From Gemmatimonas sp. (lineage in GTDB: Bacteria > Gemmatimonadota > Gemmatimonadetes > Gemmatimonadales > Gemmatimonadaceae): 64,000 nucleotides of DNA. How positions within the stretch are numbered: position 1 is the first letter of the stretch; each line of letters begins with the position of its first letter. The DNA lies in contig NZ_JANPLK010000009.1 in NCBI RefSeq assembly GCF_031426495.1, forward strand, positions 62,001 through 126,000, in the 5' to 3' direction. A program made the position numbers and the translations under genes. The notes under the pieces were generated by a model. It saw nothing but the letters and a program-made list of their open reading frames with translations. It searched no databases and was not told where the DNA came from. Positions 40,524 to 49,298 of the stretch are shown in pieces.

Positions 40524-41384
40524 TTACTTCAGGTTGGTCTTGAAGAAGCCGACCGTCTTGGCGAACGCGTCTTCGGCAGCCGACTTGTCGTAGGCCTGGC
40601 CGGTGGGGTTCGCGAACGCATGGTTGGCGTTCTCGTACACGTTGATGGTGACCTTGCGACCGCCCTTCTTCATGGCCGCTTCCATCGCGCGCACGCTGTC
40701 GAGCGGGATGCCGGTGTCCTTGCCGCCGAACAGCCCCAGCACCGGCGCCTTGAGGCGCGCGAGCTGCGCCGGATCGGTGATCGGCGCGCCGTAGTACATC
40801 ACGACGGCGTCGAGGTTGGCGCCGCCCACGAGGCCGGTGCGCAGCGACCAGTGTCCGCCGTAGCAGTAGCCCACCGAGCCGACTGAGGTGGCGCCCGCCT
40901 TCTTGAGATACGTGATGGCCTCGCCGAGGTTCTTCTCACCACCGGCAATGTCCGCCATGCCCGCCTGGTACAGCTTCATGGCGGCATCGGGGGTCGTGGC
41001 GACGGAGCCGAACAGATCGACGGCGAGCACGGTGTAGCCTTCACCAGCATAGCGCTTGGCCATGGCCTGGATGCCTTCGTTGAGGCCCCACCATTCGTGC
41101 ACCATGATGATCGCCTTGCCCGTCTTGGCGCCGGCGGCCGGCTTGGCGAGGAAGCCCTTGATGGCCTTCCCGTTGATCGTGCCGTAGGTCACGGTCTCGC
41201 CCACCACGTCCATGCGCGGCGCGATGCGGGCGCCGGCGGATGCGGTCGGGGTTTCGTTCATATGCTCGCGGTGCATCGCGGCGGCGTAGTCGGGCTGGGT
41301 GGCTTGGGCGCCGGCGGTCGTGGCGGCGGCGACGAGTAGAGCGGTGCCGGCGGCGAGCCGGGCGGTGTAGGCGAAAGCGTTCAT
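40524..41384 (-). CDS. Exported dienelactone hydrolase-family protein
   Basis: A 286-residue enzyme with a signal peptide ending T-A-G-A-Q near residue 27. The fold and residues are those of dienelactone hydrolases: H-E-W-W-G-L-N with Glu97, the nucleophile Cys174 in V-G-Y-C-Y-G-G, an acidic residue in L-F-G-G-K-D and His in N-A-N-H-A-F. A Cys nucleophile is normal for this family. Secreted members hydrolyse lactones or esters outside the cytoplasm; the natural substrate is unknown. It lies upstream of nothing on its strand within 50 bases except the TldD operon promoter region, so it may be its own unit. Confidence 0.9.
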   Translation of the reverse strand: MNAFAYTARLAAGTALLVAAATTAGAQATQPDYAAAMHREHMNETPTASAGARIAPRMDVVGETVTYGTINGKAIKGFLAKPAAGAKTGKAIIMVHEWWGLNEGIQAMAKRYAGEGYTVLAVDLFGSVATTPDAAMKLYQAGMADIAGGEKNLGEAITYLKKAGATSVGSVGYCYGGHWSLRTGLVGGANLDAVVMYYGAPITDPAQLARLKAPVLGLFGGKDTGIPLDSVRAMEAAMKKGGRKVTINVYENANHAFANPTGQAYDKSAAEDAFAKTVGFFKTNLK

Positions 41385-41662
41385 GAGTTGGTGTTGGTAT
41401 CGGATGAGAACGGTTTACGTGGCCAGGCAATGCCTCAGTAATGAAACACCACTTTGGGCTTTTCGGTTTCGGGCTTGCGGTCCGGGCGTATTCCGGCCGC
41501 TGGCAGTGTCGTCGAAAGCTCCGTAACCGCCGGAACACGGATCAAACTCGATGGCGCCGATTACGCAGATAAGCAAATGGCGCTGTTGGCTTATCCGTGT
41601 AATCGGTGAAATCCGCTCGCTCCGTGTTCCCGCTGTTGCTTTCCCGTGGCGGTTAGCGAACC
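41385..41662. other. Intergenic region with a foldback repeat
   Basis: About 280 bases without a gene between two minus-strand genes. The left half (41385-41523) shows nothing beyond the probable promoter of the dienelactone hydrolase; the right half is the foldback listed separately. Confidence 0.4.
41524..41655. repeat. Imperfect foldback of the GATTACGCAGAT/ACACGGAT type
   Basis: Nested complementary blocks: TAACCGCC (41524-41531) with GGCGGTTA (41648-41655), GGAACACGGA (41532-41541) with TCCGTGTTCC (41621-41630), CCGATTAC with GTAATCGG, and GATAAGC (41568-41574) with GCTTATC (41589-41595). The element ends seven bases after the stop of the hydrolase-GNAT gene on the minus strand. It is a third foldback family, again at a gene 3' end. 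Confidence 0.7.
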
Positions 41663-42733
41663 CTACGCGATCGCCTTCGTCATCGGAATCAGCGGTAGTG
41701 TCGTCCCGTCTGGCATGGGATAGTCCACTCCCACGTCAGGCACGAACCCCAGCGCCCGATACAGTGGCTCACCTGGCAGCGTCGACATCAGCGACAGCGA
41801 GGTAAATCCCGCGCGTTGCGCGGCGGCGCTGCACACGCCCAACAGTCGTTTCGCGTAGCCGCGGCGGGCGTGATCCGGGTGCACGTAAAAAGCGCGGATG
41901 CGCGCCGGTGACGTGGCCGGATCGAGACGACCTTCGCCGCGGCTGTCGAACTGATCGCCGCCGAACAGGGTCTGGTGATCGCTCCAGCCGCCGCCGGCCA
42001 CGATGGTGCCGTGCTGCTCGAGCACGAAGTAGCTGCGATCGTGAATGAGACTCGAGTCGACGCCGAACACGTATGACAGCGACGAGGCGATCTGCGCGTC
42101 GGTGTAGTACCCCGCCGCCAGTCGGCGCACGGAGGCCTCGATCAACGCCGATAGTGCCGGTACGTCGGTAAAGCGCGCCACGCGACACTGCGGCGCCGCC
42201 GCCATGTCCTCGACGGCGCGCCAGCCCTCGGGCCACGGGCCGTATCCGGCGGCGGCGTTGATGTGGCCGGCTTCGCCCAGATCCCACAGCTTGCTGCCCC
42301 ACGCGGCGGCATACTGTTCGGCCTGGGCGAACGTCACGTACTCGTCGTTGCGACTCGTCACGACGGTGCTGGGGAAGGGCAATGCCGACAGCGGCACGGG
42401 TGCGAATCCCGCGGGGCTACTGGGATACACCGGTGCCAGCGGATCGCTGGGCGCGACCAACAGCGCGCCGCGCACCCGCAGGATGAGCGCCAATGGCGCC
42501 TCGCGCGCCCAGTGGGCGACCATGGCGCAGGCGCTGCTGTGCGCGACCAGCACGACATCGTCGGCGTGCTCCTGCATCACCTGCGTGAGTCGCGCGACCC
42601 AGTCGGCGCAGCGCGGCGCCGCCCAATCCTGTTGCACCACCCGCTCAACGGGCAGCGTGGTGGCGTGGGCTTGCCACAACGATTGCCAATGCGCCGGCCC
42701 CGAGTCGTACAGCCCGGGGAGTAGCAGGATCAT
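41663..42733 (-). CDS. Alpha/beta hydrolase (RBBP9-like) fused to GNAT acetyltransferase
   Basis: A 356-residue fusion. The N-terminal half (1-175) is a serine hydrolase of the RBBP9/YdeN type: M-I-L-L-L-P-G-L-Y-D-S-G-P-A-H-W-Q, nucleophile in V-A-H-S-S-A-C, and G-E-A-G-H-I-N near its end with the catalytic His. The C-terminal half (about 185-356) is a GNAT N-acetyltransferase: the acetyl-CoA loop is H-P-D-H-A-R-R-G-Y-A-K-R-L-L, with L-M-S-T-L-P-G and Y-R-A-L-G-F. I chose the ATG at 42733; a GTG at 42754 would overlap the neighbouring dehydratase. Whether the halves act together is unknown. Confidence 0.85.
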   Translation of the reverse strand: MILLLPGLYDSGPAHWQSLWQAHATTLPVERVVQQDWAAPRCADWVARLTQVMQEHADDVVLVAHSSACAMVAHWAREAPLALILRVRGALLVAPSDPLAPVYPSSPAGFAPVPLSALPFPSTVVTSRNDEYVTFAQAEQYAAAWGSKLWDLGEAGHINAAAGYGPWPEGWRAVEDMAAAPQCRVARFTDVPALSALIEASVRRLAAGYYTDAQIASSLSYVFGVDSSLIHDRSYFVLEQHGTIVAGGGWSDHQTLFGGDQFDSRGEGRLDPATSPARIRAFYVHPDHARRGYAKRLLGVCSAAAQRAGFTSLSLMSTLPGEPLYRALGFVPDVGVDYPMPDGTTLPLIPMTKAIA

Positions 42734-42743
42734 GGTTGGGGCG

Positions 42744-43736
42744 TCAGACGACACCGATCGCTCGCGCCAGCATCGCCGGATCGATATTGCCGCCGGTGAC
42801 TACCACCATCGTCGTGCGCCCCTTCGTTTCGAGCTTACCCGACAACAGCGCCGCCAGTGCCGCCGCCCCACCCGGTTCCACCACCAGCTTGAGTTCGCGC
42901 ACCGCGAAGGCGATCGCCGCCAGCACCTCGTCGTCGGTCACGGTAAGTCCGGCACCGACACGGGGCTGATTGATCGAGAAGGTGAATTCGCCGGGCATCT
43001 CGGTCACGATCGCATCGCAGATCGAGCGCTGGCCCGGCTCGTTCGCCACACGATGCCCGAGTCGCAGTGAACGGGCCGTGTCGTCGAACTCCGCCGGTTC
43101 ACAGGGGTGCACCACGGTGGTCGGCGACACGGCCGCCGCCGCCAGCGCACACCCGGCCGTCAGGCCGCCACCGCCGCAGCACACCAGCAGGGTGTCGGGC
43201 GTGCAGCCCATCGCCGCCGCCTGAGTGAGCGCCTCCAGCGCCAGCGTGCCTTGTCCCGCCACGATATGTGGATCTTCGAAGGGCGGCACGATCGTCAGGC
43301 CATGTTCTTGCGCGATCGCACCGCCAATGGCGACGCGGTCTTCCGTGTAGCGGTCGTACAGCACCACCTCACCACCGAAAACGCGCGTGCGTTCGATCTT
43401 CAACGCCGGTGCATCCTTCGGCATGATGATCACCGAGCGCATGCCGAGTAAGGTGGCACTGTAGGCCACTGCCTGCGCGTGATTGCCCGACGAATAGGCG
43501 ACCACGCCGCGTGACCGTTCGTCGTCGGTGAGCTGCAGCAGGCGATTGAGCGCGCCGCGCAGTTTGAACGACCCGGTGTGTTGCAGCACTTCGGCCTTGA
43601 GGAGCACGCGGCCGCCGGCGCGCGCGTCGAGCGCCGGTGAGGTGAGCAGCGGAGTGACCTGCGCGTGCGGCGCGATGCGCGCGGCGGCGGCGCGGATATC
43701 GTCGATCGTCGGAACAGCGGGGAGCGTGGTGGGCAT
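42744..43736 (-). CDS. Threonine/serine dehydratase, PLP-dependent
   Basis: A cytoplasmic fold-type II PLP enzyme deaminating Thr or Ser to 2-oxo acids. The start at 43736 gives 330 residues beginning M-P-T-T-L-P-A-V-P-T-I-D-D-I. The PLP Lys58 is in H-T-G-S-F-K-L-R-G-A, the substrate loop in S-S-G-N-H-A-Q-A (82-89), and the phosphate loop in C-C-G-G-G-G-L. No C-terminal ACT regulatory domain is present, so it is the catabolic or serine-racemase-like type rather than biosynthetic IlvA. It precedes the hydrolase-GNAT gene on the same strand with a ten-base gap. Confidence 0.9.
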   Translation of the reverse strand: MPTTLPAVPTIDDIRAAAARIAPHAQVTPLLTSPALDARAGGRVLLKAEVLQHTGSFKLRGALNRLLQLTDDERSRGVVAYSSGNHAQAVAYSATLLGMRSVIIMPKDAPALKIERTRVFGGEVVLYDRYTEDRVAIGGAIAQEHGLTIVPPFEDPHIVAGQGTLALEALTQAAAMGCTPDTLLVCCGGGGLTAGCALAAAAVSPTTVVHPCEPAEFDDTARSLRLGHRVANEPGQRSICDAIVTEMPGEFTFSINQPRVGAGLTVTDDEVLAAIAFAVRELKLVVEPGGAAALAALLSGKLETKGRTTMVVVTGGNIDPAMLARAIGVV

Positions 43737-43795
43737 GCTGAAGTATCCACTCTCGCACGCACCGCCGAAAGACGCGCGGTCGGCCCGCGCCGTCG

Positions 43796-44140
43796 CTAGA
43801 AGTCCGGAGCACCTGCCGCCGCCGCACGCCGACGTCGCTCGCTGCCACAAGTGATCGCGCGCTCGAATCGGGTCCGGGGGCGCAGCACGTAGCCATCCGC
43901 CAGGCCGGAATCGACCGCCGTGCGTGCCGTCAGATACTGCGCCGGGCAGGGCGCCCAGAGCGCGTCGTTCATCGCCGTGGCCACGGGCGTGGGAATACCG
44001 GTGAATACCCACAGCATGGCGATGAACATGACGGCGACCGCGAACACGGCCACGAGGCGTCCGATCTGCCGAATGCGCCGCGGCGTCGGGTCCCCGGGGC
44101 GCGGTTCGAAGTGCATGGGGAGATCGGATTGCTCGGACAT
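43796..44140 (-). CDS. Small single-span membrane protein of unknown function
   Basis: A 114-residue protein. One clear membrane helix (about residues 30-50; V-A-V-F-A-V-A-V-M-F-I-A-M-L-W-V-F) separates an N-terminal basic/acidic soluble part from a C-terminal tail that is very Arg/Ala-rich. Two Cys occur in W-A-P-C-P and T-C-G. I recognise no family. Its start lies only eight bases from the divergent polyphosphate kinase start, so one of the two starts or promoters is unusual; a later in-frame ATG at 44116 would ease the conflict. Confidence 0.6.
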   Translation of the reverse strand: MSEQSDLPMHFEPRPGDPTPRRIRQIGRLVAVFAVAVMFIAMLWVFTGIPTPVATAMNDALWAPCPAQYLTARTAVDSGLADGYVLRPRTRFERAITCGSERRRRAAAAGAPDF

Positions 44141-44148
44141 GCTGCAAT

Positions 44149-46227
44149 ATGGCCGCGGGGACTGTAGCTTCGCTCATAGCGTCCGCTCCCGGAACGACAC
44201 GACGACCCACCATTTCACCCGACGACGTGGAGATCGACCTCGAACTGAGTCTCCTGGCCTTTCAGAGCCGGGTTCTCGCGTTGGCCGAAGATCACGCCGT
44301 GCCGCTGCTCGAGCGGCTTCGATTTCTGGGCATCGTGACCAGCAACATCGATGAGCTGTACATGGTGCGTATGGCGGAGCTGCGCCGTGCAGCGATCGAC
44401 GAGCCGGGGCAGGCCAGCCAGCGGTTGTTGGCGGTCGAGCGGGGTCTCGACGAGCTCCTCGCACGCCAGTCGCGTTGCGCCACCGAATGCCTGCGCGAGG
44501 CCGAGCGGGTGGGGGTGCGCCTGCTGGCGTGGCACGAGCTGACGATCGACGAGCAGCAGCAGTTGCGCATTCAGTACCTCGAGGAAATCCAGCCGGACCT
44601 GCGCCCGCTGGCGATCACGCTCAGTCCCGGGCATCCGCTGCCGCACTTGCCGCACTTGGGGCTCTTTCTCGCCGTGCTCTACCGCATGGCCCCGGGCGAA
44701 CGCGTGCGGCTCGCTGAGCACGATTTGCCCGTCGATATGCCGCGTTTGCTGGCGGTGCCGGATCGTGCTGGCGCCGTCATTGCGATCGAGGAAGTGCTGC
44801 GGGCCAATGCGCACCTGCTACATCCGGGCACGATCGTCGAGAGCGCGTATCTCTTCCGCGTCACGCGCGGCGGCGATCTCCCGATCATGGACGATGAAAC
44901 GGGCAGTCTGCTGGGCGCCGTGGCACTGGCCACCGAGCGACGGGTGCACAACCCGGCCGTGCGCGTGGAAGTCGAGCGCAGCATGCCAGGTGCCGTCGGC
45001 GCCTTGATCCTCGACACACTACGACGTGAGGCGATCGGGCGCGACATGGAGCTCACGGTCACATCGGTGCAGCACGTGGACGGGTTGCTCGATCTGCGCT
45101 GTTTGCAGTCGCTGCCGTTGCCGAAGGCTCCGTCGCTCGAGTTCCCCCCAATGCCCACGAAGCAGGCCGTCGGCGATCGCTCGATGTTCGCGCTGCTGCG
45201 CGACGACGACCTGTTGTTGCATCATCCGTTCGAGTCGTTCGACGACAGCGTCGTGCGTTTCTTTCAGCAGGCCGCCGACGATGCCGACGTCACGGCCATC
45301 AAGGCCACGTTGTACCGCGTGGGCAACCCATCGCCCATCGTGGATGCGCTGGTGAAGGCCGCGGAGGCAGGGAAGCACGTGGCCGTGGTGGTAGAGCTCA
45401 AAGCGCGGTTCGACGAAGAGCACAACGTGCAGTGGTCGCGCGCGCTCGAGGCCGCAGGTGTCGATGTGACGTACGGAATCGCGGGCCTCAAGGTGCATGC
45501 CAAGGTCGCGATGGTCACGCGCGTCGAGGGCGGCGCGACGAGGCGGTACGTGCACGTCGGCACGGGCAACTACAATCCGCGATCGGGCCGCCAGTATACC
45601 GACCTCAGTCTCTTCTCGGCGCGCCCAGAGTTCGCCGATGCCATGGACGTGCTCTTCGCCGGTCTGACCGAGCGTCATGCGCCGCCGGCGGCCCTGCCGC
45701 ATGGTGCCTTGGTGGCTCCACATCAGCTGCTGACGGGATTGCTGGAACACATCGAACGGGAAATCCAGCACGCTAAAGCGGGAAAGCCTGCGCGCATCAC
45801 GATCAAGATCAACGGACTCGGCGATCGCGAAATGGTGCAGGCGTTCGAGCGGGCGTCGCAGGCCGGCGTGCAGGTCGACCTCATTGTCCGCGGCATCTGC
45901 ATTCTACGGCCCGGTGTTCCCGGCGTCTCCGACCGCGTTCGGGTGACGTCGATCGTCGGACGCCTGCTGGAGCATTCGCGAATCTACCGGTTCGAGAACA
46001 ACGGACATCCGGAGTATCTGATCGGGTCGTCCGACTTGCGGTCACGCAACCTCCGGCGGCGGGTCGAAGTCTTGGTGCCGGTGGCCGGGGCATCCTTCCA
46101 CGCCCGGCTCGACACGATTCTCGACGCGTATCTGCGGGACGGCACGGCGTGGGAACTGCACGCCGATGGCGAGTACCGGCAGACGGGTGATCGCCGCGTG
46201 CCGGCGGCTCAGGCCGCACTGGCCTGA
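44149..46227 (+). CDS. ppk1: Polyphosphate kinase 1
   Basis: Polymerises inorganic polyphosphate from ATP. The 692-residue protein shows the N, H, C1 and C2 domains: L-L-A-F-Q-S-R-V-L near the start, then the helical domain, and the catalytic core with K-A-T-L-Y-R-V-G, L-K-A-R-F-D-E-E-H-N-V-Q-W, and the phospho-histidine block G-L-K-V-H-A-K-V-A. A second phosphate-contact block follows, G-S-S-D-L-R-S-R-N-L. The annotated ATG at 44149 is eight bases from a divergent start; a GTG at 44227 (V-E-I-D-L-E-L-S-L-L) is an alternative start close to the usual PPK beginning. No ppx is adjacent. Confidence 0.93.
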   Translation: MAAGTVASLIASAPGTTRRPTISPDDVEIDLELSLLAFQSRVLALAEDHAVPLLERLRFLGIVTSNIDELYMVRMAELRRAAIDEPGQASQRLLAVERGLDELLARQSRCATECLREAERVGVRLLAWHELTIDEQQQLRIQYLEEIQPDLRPLAITLSPGHPLPHLPHLGLFLAVLYRMAPGERVRLAEHDLPVDMPRLLAVPDRAGAVIAIEEVLRANAHLLHPGTIVESAYLFRVTRGGDLPIMDDETGSLLGAVALATERRVHNPAVRVEVERSMPGAVGALILDTLRREAIGRDMELTVTSVQHVDGLLDLRCLQSLPLPKAPSLEFPPMPTKQAVGDRSMFALLRDDDLLLHHPFESFDDSVVRFFQQAADDADVTAIKATLYRVGNPSPIVDALVKAAEAGKHVAVVVELKARFDEEHNVQWSRALEAAGVDVTYGIAGLKVHAKVAMVTRVEGGATRRYVHVGTGNYNPRSGRQYTDLSLFSARPEFADAMDVLFAGLTERHAPPAALPHGALVAPHQLLTGLLEHIEREIQHAKAGKPARITIKINGLGDREMVQAFERASQAGVQVDLIVRGICILRPGVPGVSDRVRVTSIVGRLLEHSRIYRFENNGHPEYLIGSSDLRSRNLRRRVEVLVPVAGASFHARLDTILDAYLRDGTAWELHADGEYRQTGDRRVPAAQAALA

Positions 46228-46382
46228 CGCGATCCAGGGCGGCCGTCGCGGCGTTGAGCGGATTCGACTCGCTGCCGTCGTTCGATCAAATCAATCTGGG
46301 TTCGACGCTGCCGTAGAGCGCTGTCATCATCGGGTTCGCTGCCGCACAGCATGGCGTCGCGCGGCACGTCGGCCGACCGGCC

Positions 46383-46688
46383 ATGCAGGCCATGGCGGGC
46401 GATTGGCGACTGCTCGCGCTCGCTGCGTTCCTGAACATGTTCTCGTCGTGGAGCGGCGCGGTCTGGAACGATCGGACCCTGTCGCGTGTGATCACGACGT
46501 CGCTGGTCGCGGCCGAGATTCGCGATTCGATCTTTGAGCAGCTCTTCACGACCAAGTCGGTGGGACAAGGCATCGGACTCGGCCCTGCAACGGTGAACGG
46601 CACTGCGAAGCAGGTCGCGGGTGACGTGGTGCTGGAGTCGACGGTTGGGCGTGGCACGACGTTCGAGGTATATCTCCCCGCCGCCTGA
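46383..46688 (+). pseudogene. Fragment of a histidine kinase ATPase domain
   Basis: A 101-codon open frame whose second half matches the end of histidine kinase ATPase domains: I-F-E-Q-L-F-T-T-K-S-V-G-Q-G-I-G-L-G-P-A, then V-G-R-G-T-T-F-E-V-Y-L-P-A, lining up with the F-F-T-T-K-P-x-G-x-G-T-G-L-G-L-A pattern. The region that should hold D-T-G-x-G-M is replaced by unrelated residues, and there is no histidine box or sensor part. Neither 46228-46382 nor 46689-46808 holds other coding content. It is a remnant and probably inactive. Confidence 0.7.
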
Positions 46689-46808
46689 ACGACCGGCGCG
46701 CGCGTGGTTGCTGGTCAGCGACCACTGCAAGCGGGCGTTGATGCGGTGCGCATCGCAACGGTAGATTCGCGCATCCGTCGTTCCCACCGTGCCACGCCGA
46801 GTCTGCCC

Positions 46809-47372
46809 ATGCCGCTGTTCACGTCCCGGTCTGTCCGTTCGCACGTATCCGTCGCGCTGCTTGGGTGCGTCTGCGCATTGGCTCCCGCGGGATTATCGGC
46901 GCAATCGCCGCCCATCCGGCTGCGACTTCCCGGCTACTTCACGCCGATGTCGGTCGACTCGGTTGCCGCGGCGCCGGTGGCCGTTGCGGCGTCGCGCGAG
47001 GTAACCTACAAGGCCGTCAACGCGGTGTTGACTGAGCTCAAGATCCCGGTCACCACGCAGGATGCCGCCATGCGCGTGTTGGGGAGTGGCAGCGCGCGCA
47101 TGATTCGCAAGCTCGGTCGCGAGCGTTTGTCGTCGTATCTGAGCTGCGGGCAAGGCATGAGCGGTTCGCACGCCGACGGCTGGCGCGTCACGATGGCGGT
47201 GTTCGTGTGGCTCGAGCCGGTCACAGCAACGGAGACGCGCATCCGGGTCGGCCTGCTCGCCGGTGCGCAGGATGTGGAAGGCGTGTCGAAGGATCCGGTG
47301 GCATGTGGCTCAACGGGCGTGTTTGAAACGCAGTTGGCCGAGATGATTCAGAAGCGCGTGGCGCTGTTCTGA
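46809..47372 (+). CDS. Exported protein of unknown function
   Basis: A 187-residue secreted protein. The ATG at 46809 gives a signal peptide (M-P-L-F-T-S-R-S-V-R, hydrophobic core, cleavage near L-S-A-Q at about 33). The mature part has a compact alpha/beta pattern with V-T-Y-K-A-V-N-A-V-L-T-E-L-K-I-P, a G-R-E-R-L-S-S-Y-L-S-C-G segment and an E-T-R-I-R-V-G-L-L-A strand, with two Cys that may pair. I do not recognise a named family. It ends in immediate contact with the ispE stop: TGA at 47370-47372 and TCA at 47373-47375, so the genes converge with no gap. Confidence 0.7.
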   Translation: MPLFTSRSVRSHVSVALLGCVCALAPAGLSAQSPPIRLRLPGYFTPMSVDSVAAAPVAVAASREVTYKAVNAVLTELKIPVTTQDAAMRVLGSGSARMIRKLGRERLSSYLSCGQGMSGSHADGWRVTMAVFVWLEPVTATETRIRVGLLAGAQDVEGVSKDPVACGSTGVFETQLAEMIQKRVALF

Positions 47373-48257
47373 TCAGCGGGTGAAGGTGGGCAGCAAGGCC
47401 ACGAGTCCATCGGTGCGCAGGCCCATCGCACCGGTGTGCAACAGGAAGCACGTTGCCCCGCTGCCGCTCATCATGCCGATGGCTGGTGCGCCGCTCGCTC
47501 GCCTCTCGCTCGCGATCTCCCGGAGGAGCGGCAGGTAACCGGCGACGCCCGTATGCATCGCGCTGACAACGGGTTCGAAATCGTTCACGGCCAGCGCGGC
47601 GATCGATGCCCATGACGAAAACGCGTCGGCCGGATAGGCGAACGCCGGCACTATATCACCACGCGCCTCGCGGGCTCGCGCGAATGCAGCGTAGGCGGCG
47701 CCCGTGTTCACACCATCGGCGAACACGGCGAGCCACACCGACGCCGTCGGCAGCGCCGGCAGCGGCAGCAGTCGATCACCGCGCCCCCATGCCCACGCCC
47801 GCGACTCGCCGCTCACGAGAAAGGGCACGTCGGCGCCGAGCGTCCCGGCGATCTGCAGCAACCCCTCCATGCCGAGCGGCGCGGGACTCAACGCCTCGAA
47901 CGCGCGCAACACCGCCGCCGCGTCCGCACTGCCACCACCGAGGCCGCCGCCCACTGGGATCTGCTTCTCGATCTCGATCTCCCAGCCCGTGTTCCATCCG
48001 CTCGCGGTGGTGTACGCCGCCGCGGCGCGCCAGGCGAGGTTGTGCTCCATGGGCCCAAGTCCGGCGACGGGCATGGTAGGGCCGGCGCAGGTGAGTGACG
48101 GGGCCATCGTTCCCACGCGCACGTGCACGAGGTCGTGCAGCTCGAGCAACTGAAACAGCGTCTCGATGCCGTGGTAGCCACTCGCTTTACGGGCCAGAAT
48201 GCGCAGCACAAGGTTGATCTTGGCGTGCGCGCGCTCGGAGCGGGATTCACAGGTCAT
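47373..48257 (-). CDS. ispE: 4-diphosphocytidyl-2-C-methyl-D-erythritol kinase
   Basis: Phosphorylates CDP-ME in the MEP isoprenoid pathway. The GHMP kinase layout is clear in 294 residues: A-H-A-K-I-N-L-V-L with Lys13, the ATP loop P-V-G-G-G-L-G-G-G-S-A-D-A (101-113), the catalytic Asp143 in A-D-V-P-F and a C-terminal G-M-M-S-G-S-G-A-T. Length is normal. Its ATG overlaps the preceding membrane protein stop by ATGA. In many bacteria ispE precedes tRNA-Gln and prs; here those are 36 kb away, so that order has been broken. Confidence 0.93.
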   Translation of the reverse strand: MTCESRSERAHAKINLVLRILARKASGYHGIETLFQLLELHDLVHVRVGTMAPSLTCAGPTMPVAGLGPMEHNLAWRAAAAYTTASGWNTGWEIEIEKQIPVGGGLGGGSADAAAVLRAFEALSPAPLGMEGLLQIAGTLGADVPFLVSGESRAWAWGRGDRLLPLPALPTASVWLAVFADGVNTGAAYAAFARAREARGDIVPAFAYPADAFSSWASIAALAVNDFEPVVSAMHTGVAGYLPLLREIASERRASGAPAIGMMSGSGATCFLLHTGAMGLRTDGLVALLPTFTR

Positions 48258-49285
48258 GGTGTCGTGTCGTCGGTCGTACTCTTGCCGCTCAGCGTGCCCA
48301 CGCTGAGTCCGAGTCGTGCGAAGTACACGGCACCGATGATCGTGATCGGAATGAAGCTGAGCAGGTGATATGCGAGCGCCCAGCTGACGGCGATTTTGTC
48401 ATCAACGCCGTACACCGCGAGTCCGAGTACCGACGACAATTCGAACACGCCGAAGAAGCCGGGCGAACTCGGCAAGGCCACGGCCAGCGCGACCACACCT
48501 TGCAGGAAGAACGCGGCGCTTAGCGGCACATCCATGCCGACGGCGACAAATCCGATGTACATCGCGAAGGCGTTCACAGCCCAGTGCGCGATTGCCCACC
48601 CCAACACCGCCAGAAAGCGGCGACCGTCTCGTAGTACTGCGAGACCGCCCATGGCGTTCTCGACGAAGCCCACGATGACATCCTCGAAGCGCGGCAGTAC
48701 GCGGTGCGCCACCCAGCGCACCATCGACAACACGCGTGGCGCCTGCATCACCATGGCATAGCACACGACGAGCAGCGCCAACATACCGCCCACGCCGAAC
48801 TGCGCCAGCTCGGGTACGGTGCGCCCGGCCAAGGTCACGCCCGACGGGAACCGCGGGTCGAGCATCGCCGCGAACATCATCGCGAAGATCACGATCGCAT
48901 CGAAGATGCGGTCGACGGCCAGCGAGCCGAGCGCGGTTGTGATCGCCACCCTCGGCACTTCACGCGTGATCGAAAACGCGCGGGCGAACTCACCGGGGCG
49001 AAACGGGAACACGTTGTTCATCATCATCCCGATCGCCGTGCTGCGCCACAGCGGGCCGAACGGAATGCGCCCGGCCACCGGCTCGAGAATCGTGCGCCAG
49101 CGACGCGCGCGCAGCGGGAAGATGCAGGTGCCGACGATCGGACTGACGGCGAACAACACCACGTTCGACGTGCGCAGCACCGACCAGACTTCGCTGAGAT
49201 TCACGCCCTTCAACGTCCACCAGAGCAGGACCGCACTGAACGCGATCCCCAGTCCACTCTTCCAGTCCAGCTTCACTGCGCGCAC
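48254..49285 (-). CDS. Flippase-like integral membrane protein (UPF0104/AglD-MprF N-terminal type)
   Basis: A 343-residue inner-membrane protein with about eight helices. Typical pieces of the lysylphosphatidylglycerol synthase TM region are visible: L-L-W-W-T-L-K-G-V-N-L, L-R-A-R-R-W-R-T-I-L, N-N-V-F-P-F-R-P-G-E-F-A-R-A-F with its conserved Pro-x-Arg-x-Gly-Glu pattern, and F-F-L-Q-G-V-V-A-L-A-V-A-L-P-S-S-P-G-F-F-split by Gly. These proteins flip or transfer lipid-linked molecules. The aminoacyl-transfer domain is absent, so it is the lone TM type. It is coupled to ispE by ATGA and may flip an isoprenoid-linked substrate, an inference only. Confidence 0.85.
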   Translation of the reverse strand: MRAVKLDWKSGLGIAFSAVLLWWTLKGVNLSEVWSVLRTSNVVLFAVSPIVGTCIFPLRARRWRTILEPVAGRIPFGPLWRSTAIGMMMNNVFPFRPGEFARAFSITREVPRVAITTALGSLAVDRIFDAIVIFAMMFAAMLDPRFPSGVTLAGRTVPELAQFGVGGMLALLVVCYAMVMQAPRVLSMVRWVAHRVLPRFEDVIVGFVENAMGGLAVLRDGRRFLAVLGWAIAHWAVNAFAMYIGFVAVGMDVPLSAAFFLQGVVALAVALPSSPGFFGVFELSSVLGLAVYGVDDKIAVSWALAYHLLSFIPITIIGAVYFARLGLSVGTLSGKSTTDDTTP

Positions 49286-49298
49286 CTCCGGACTGCGC

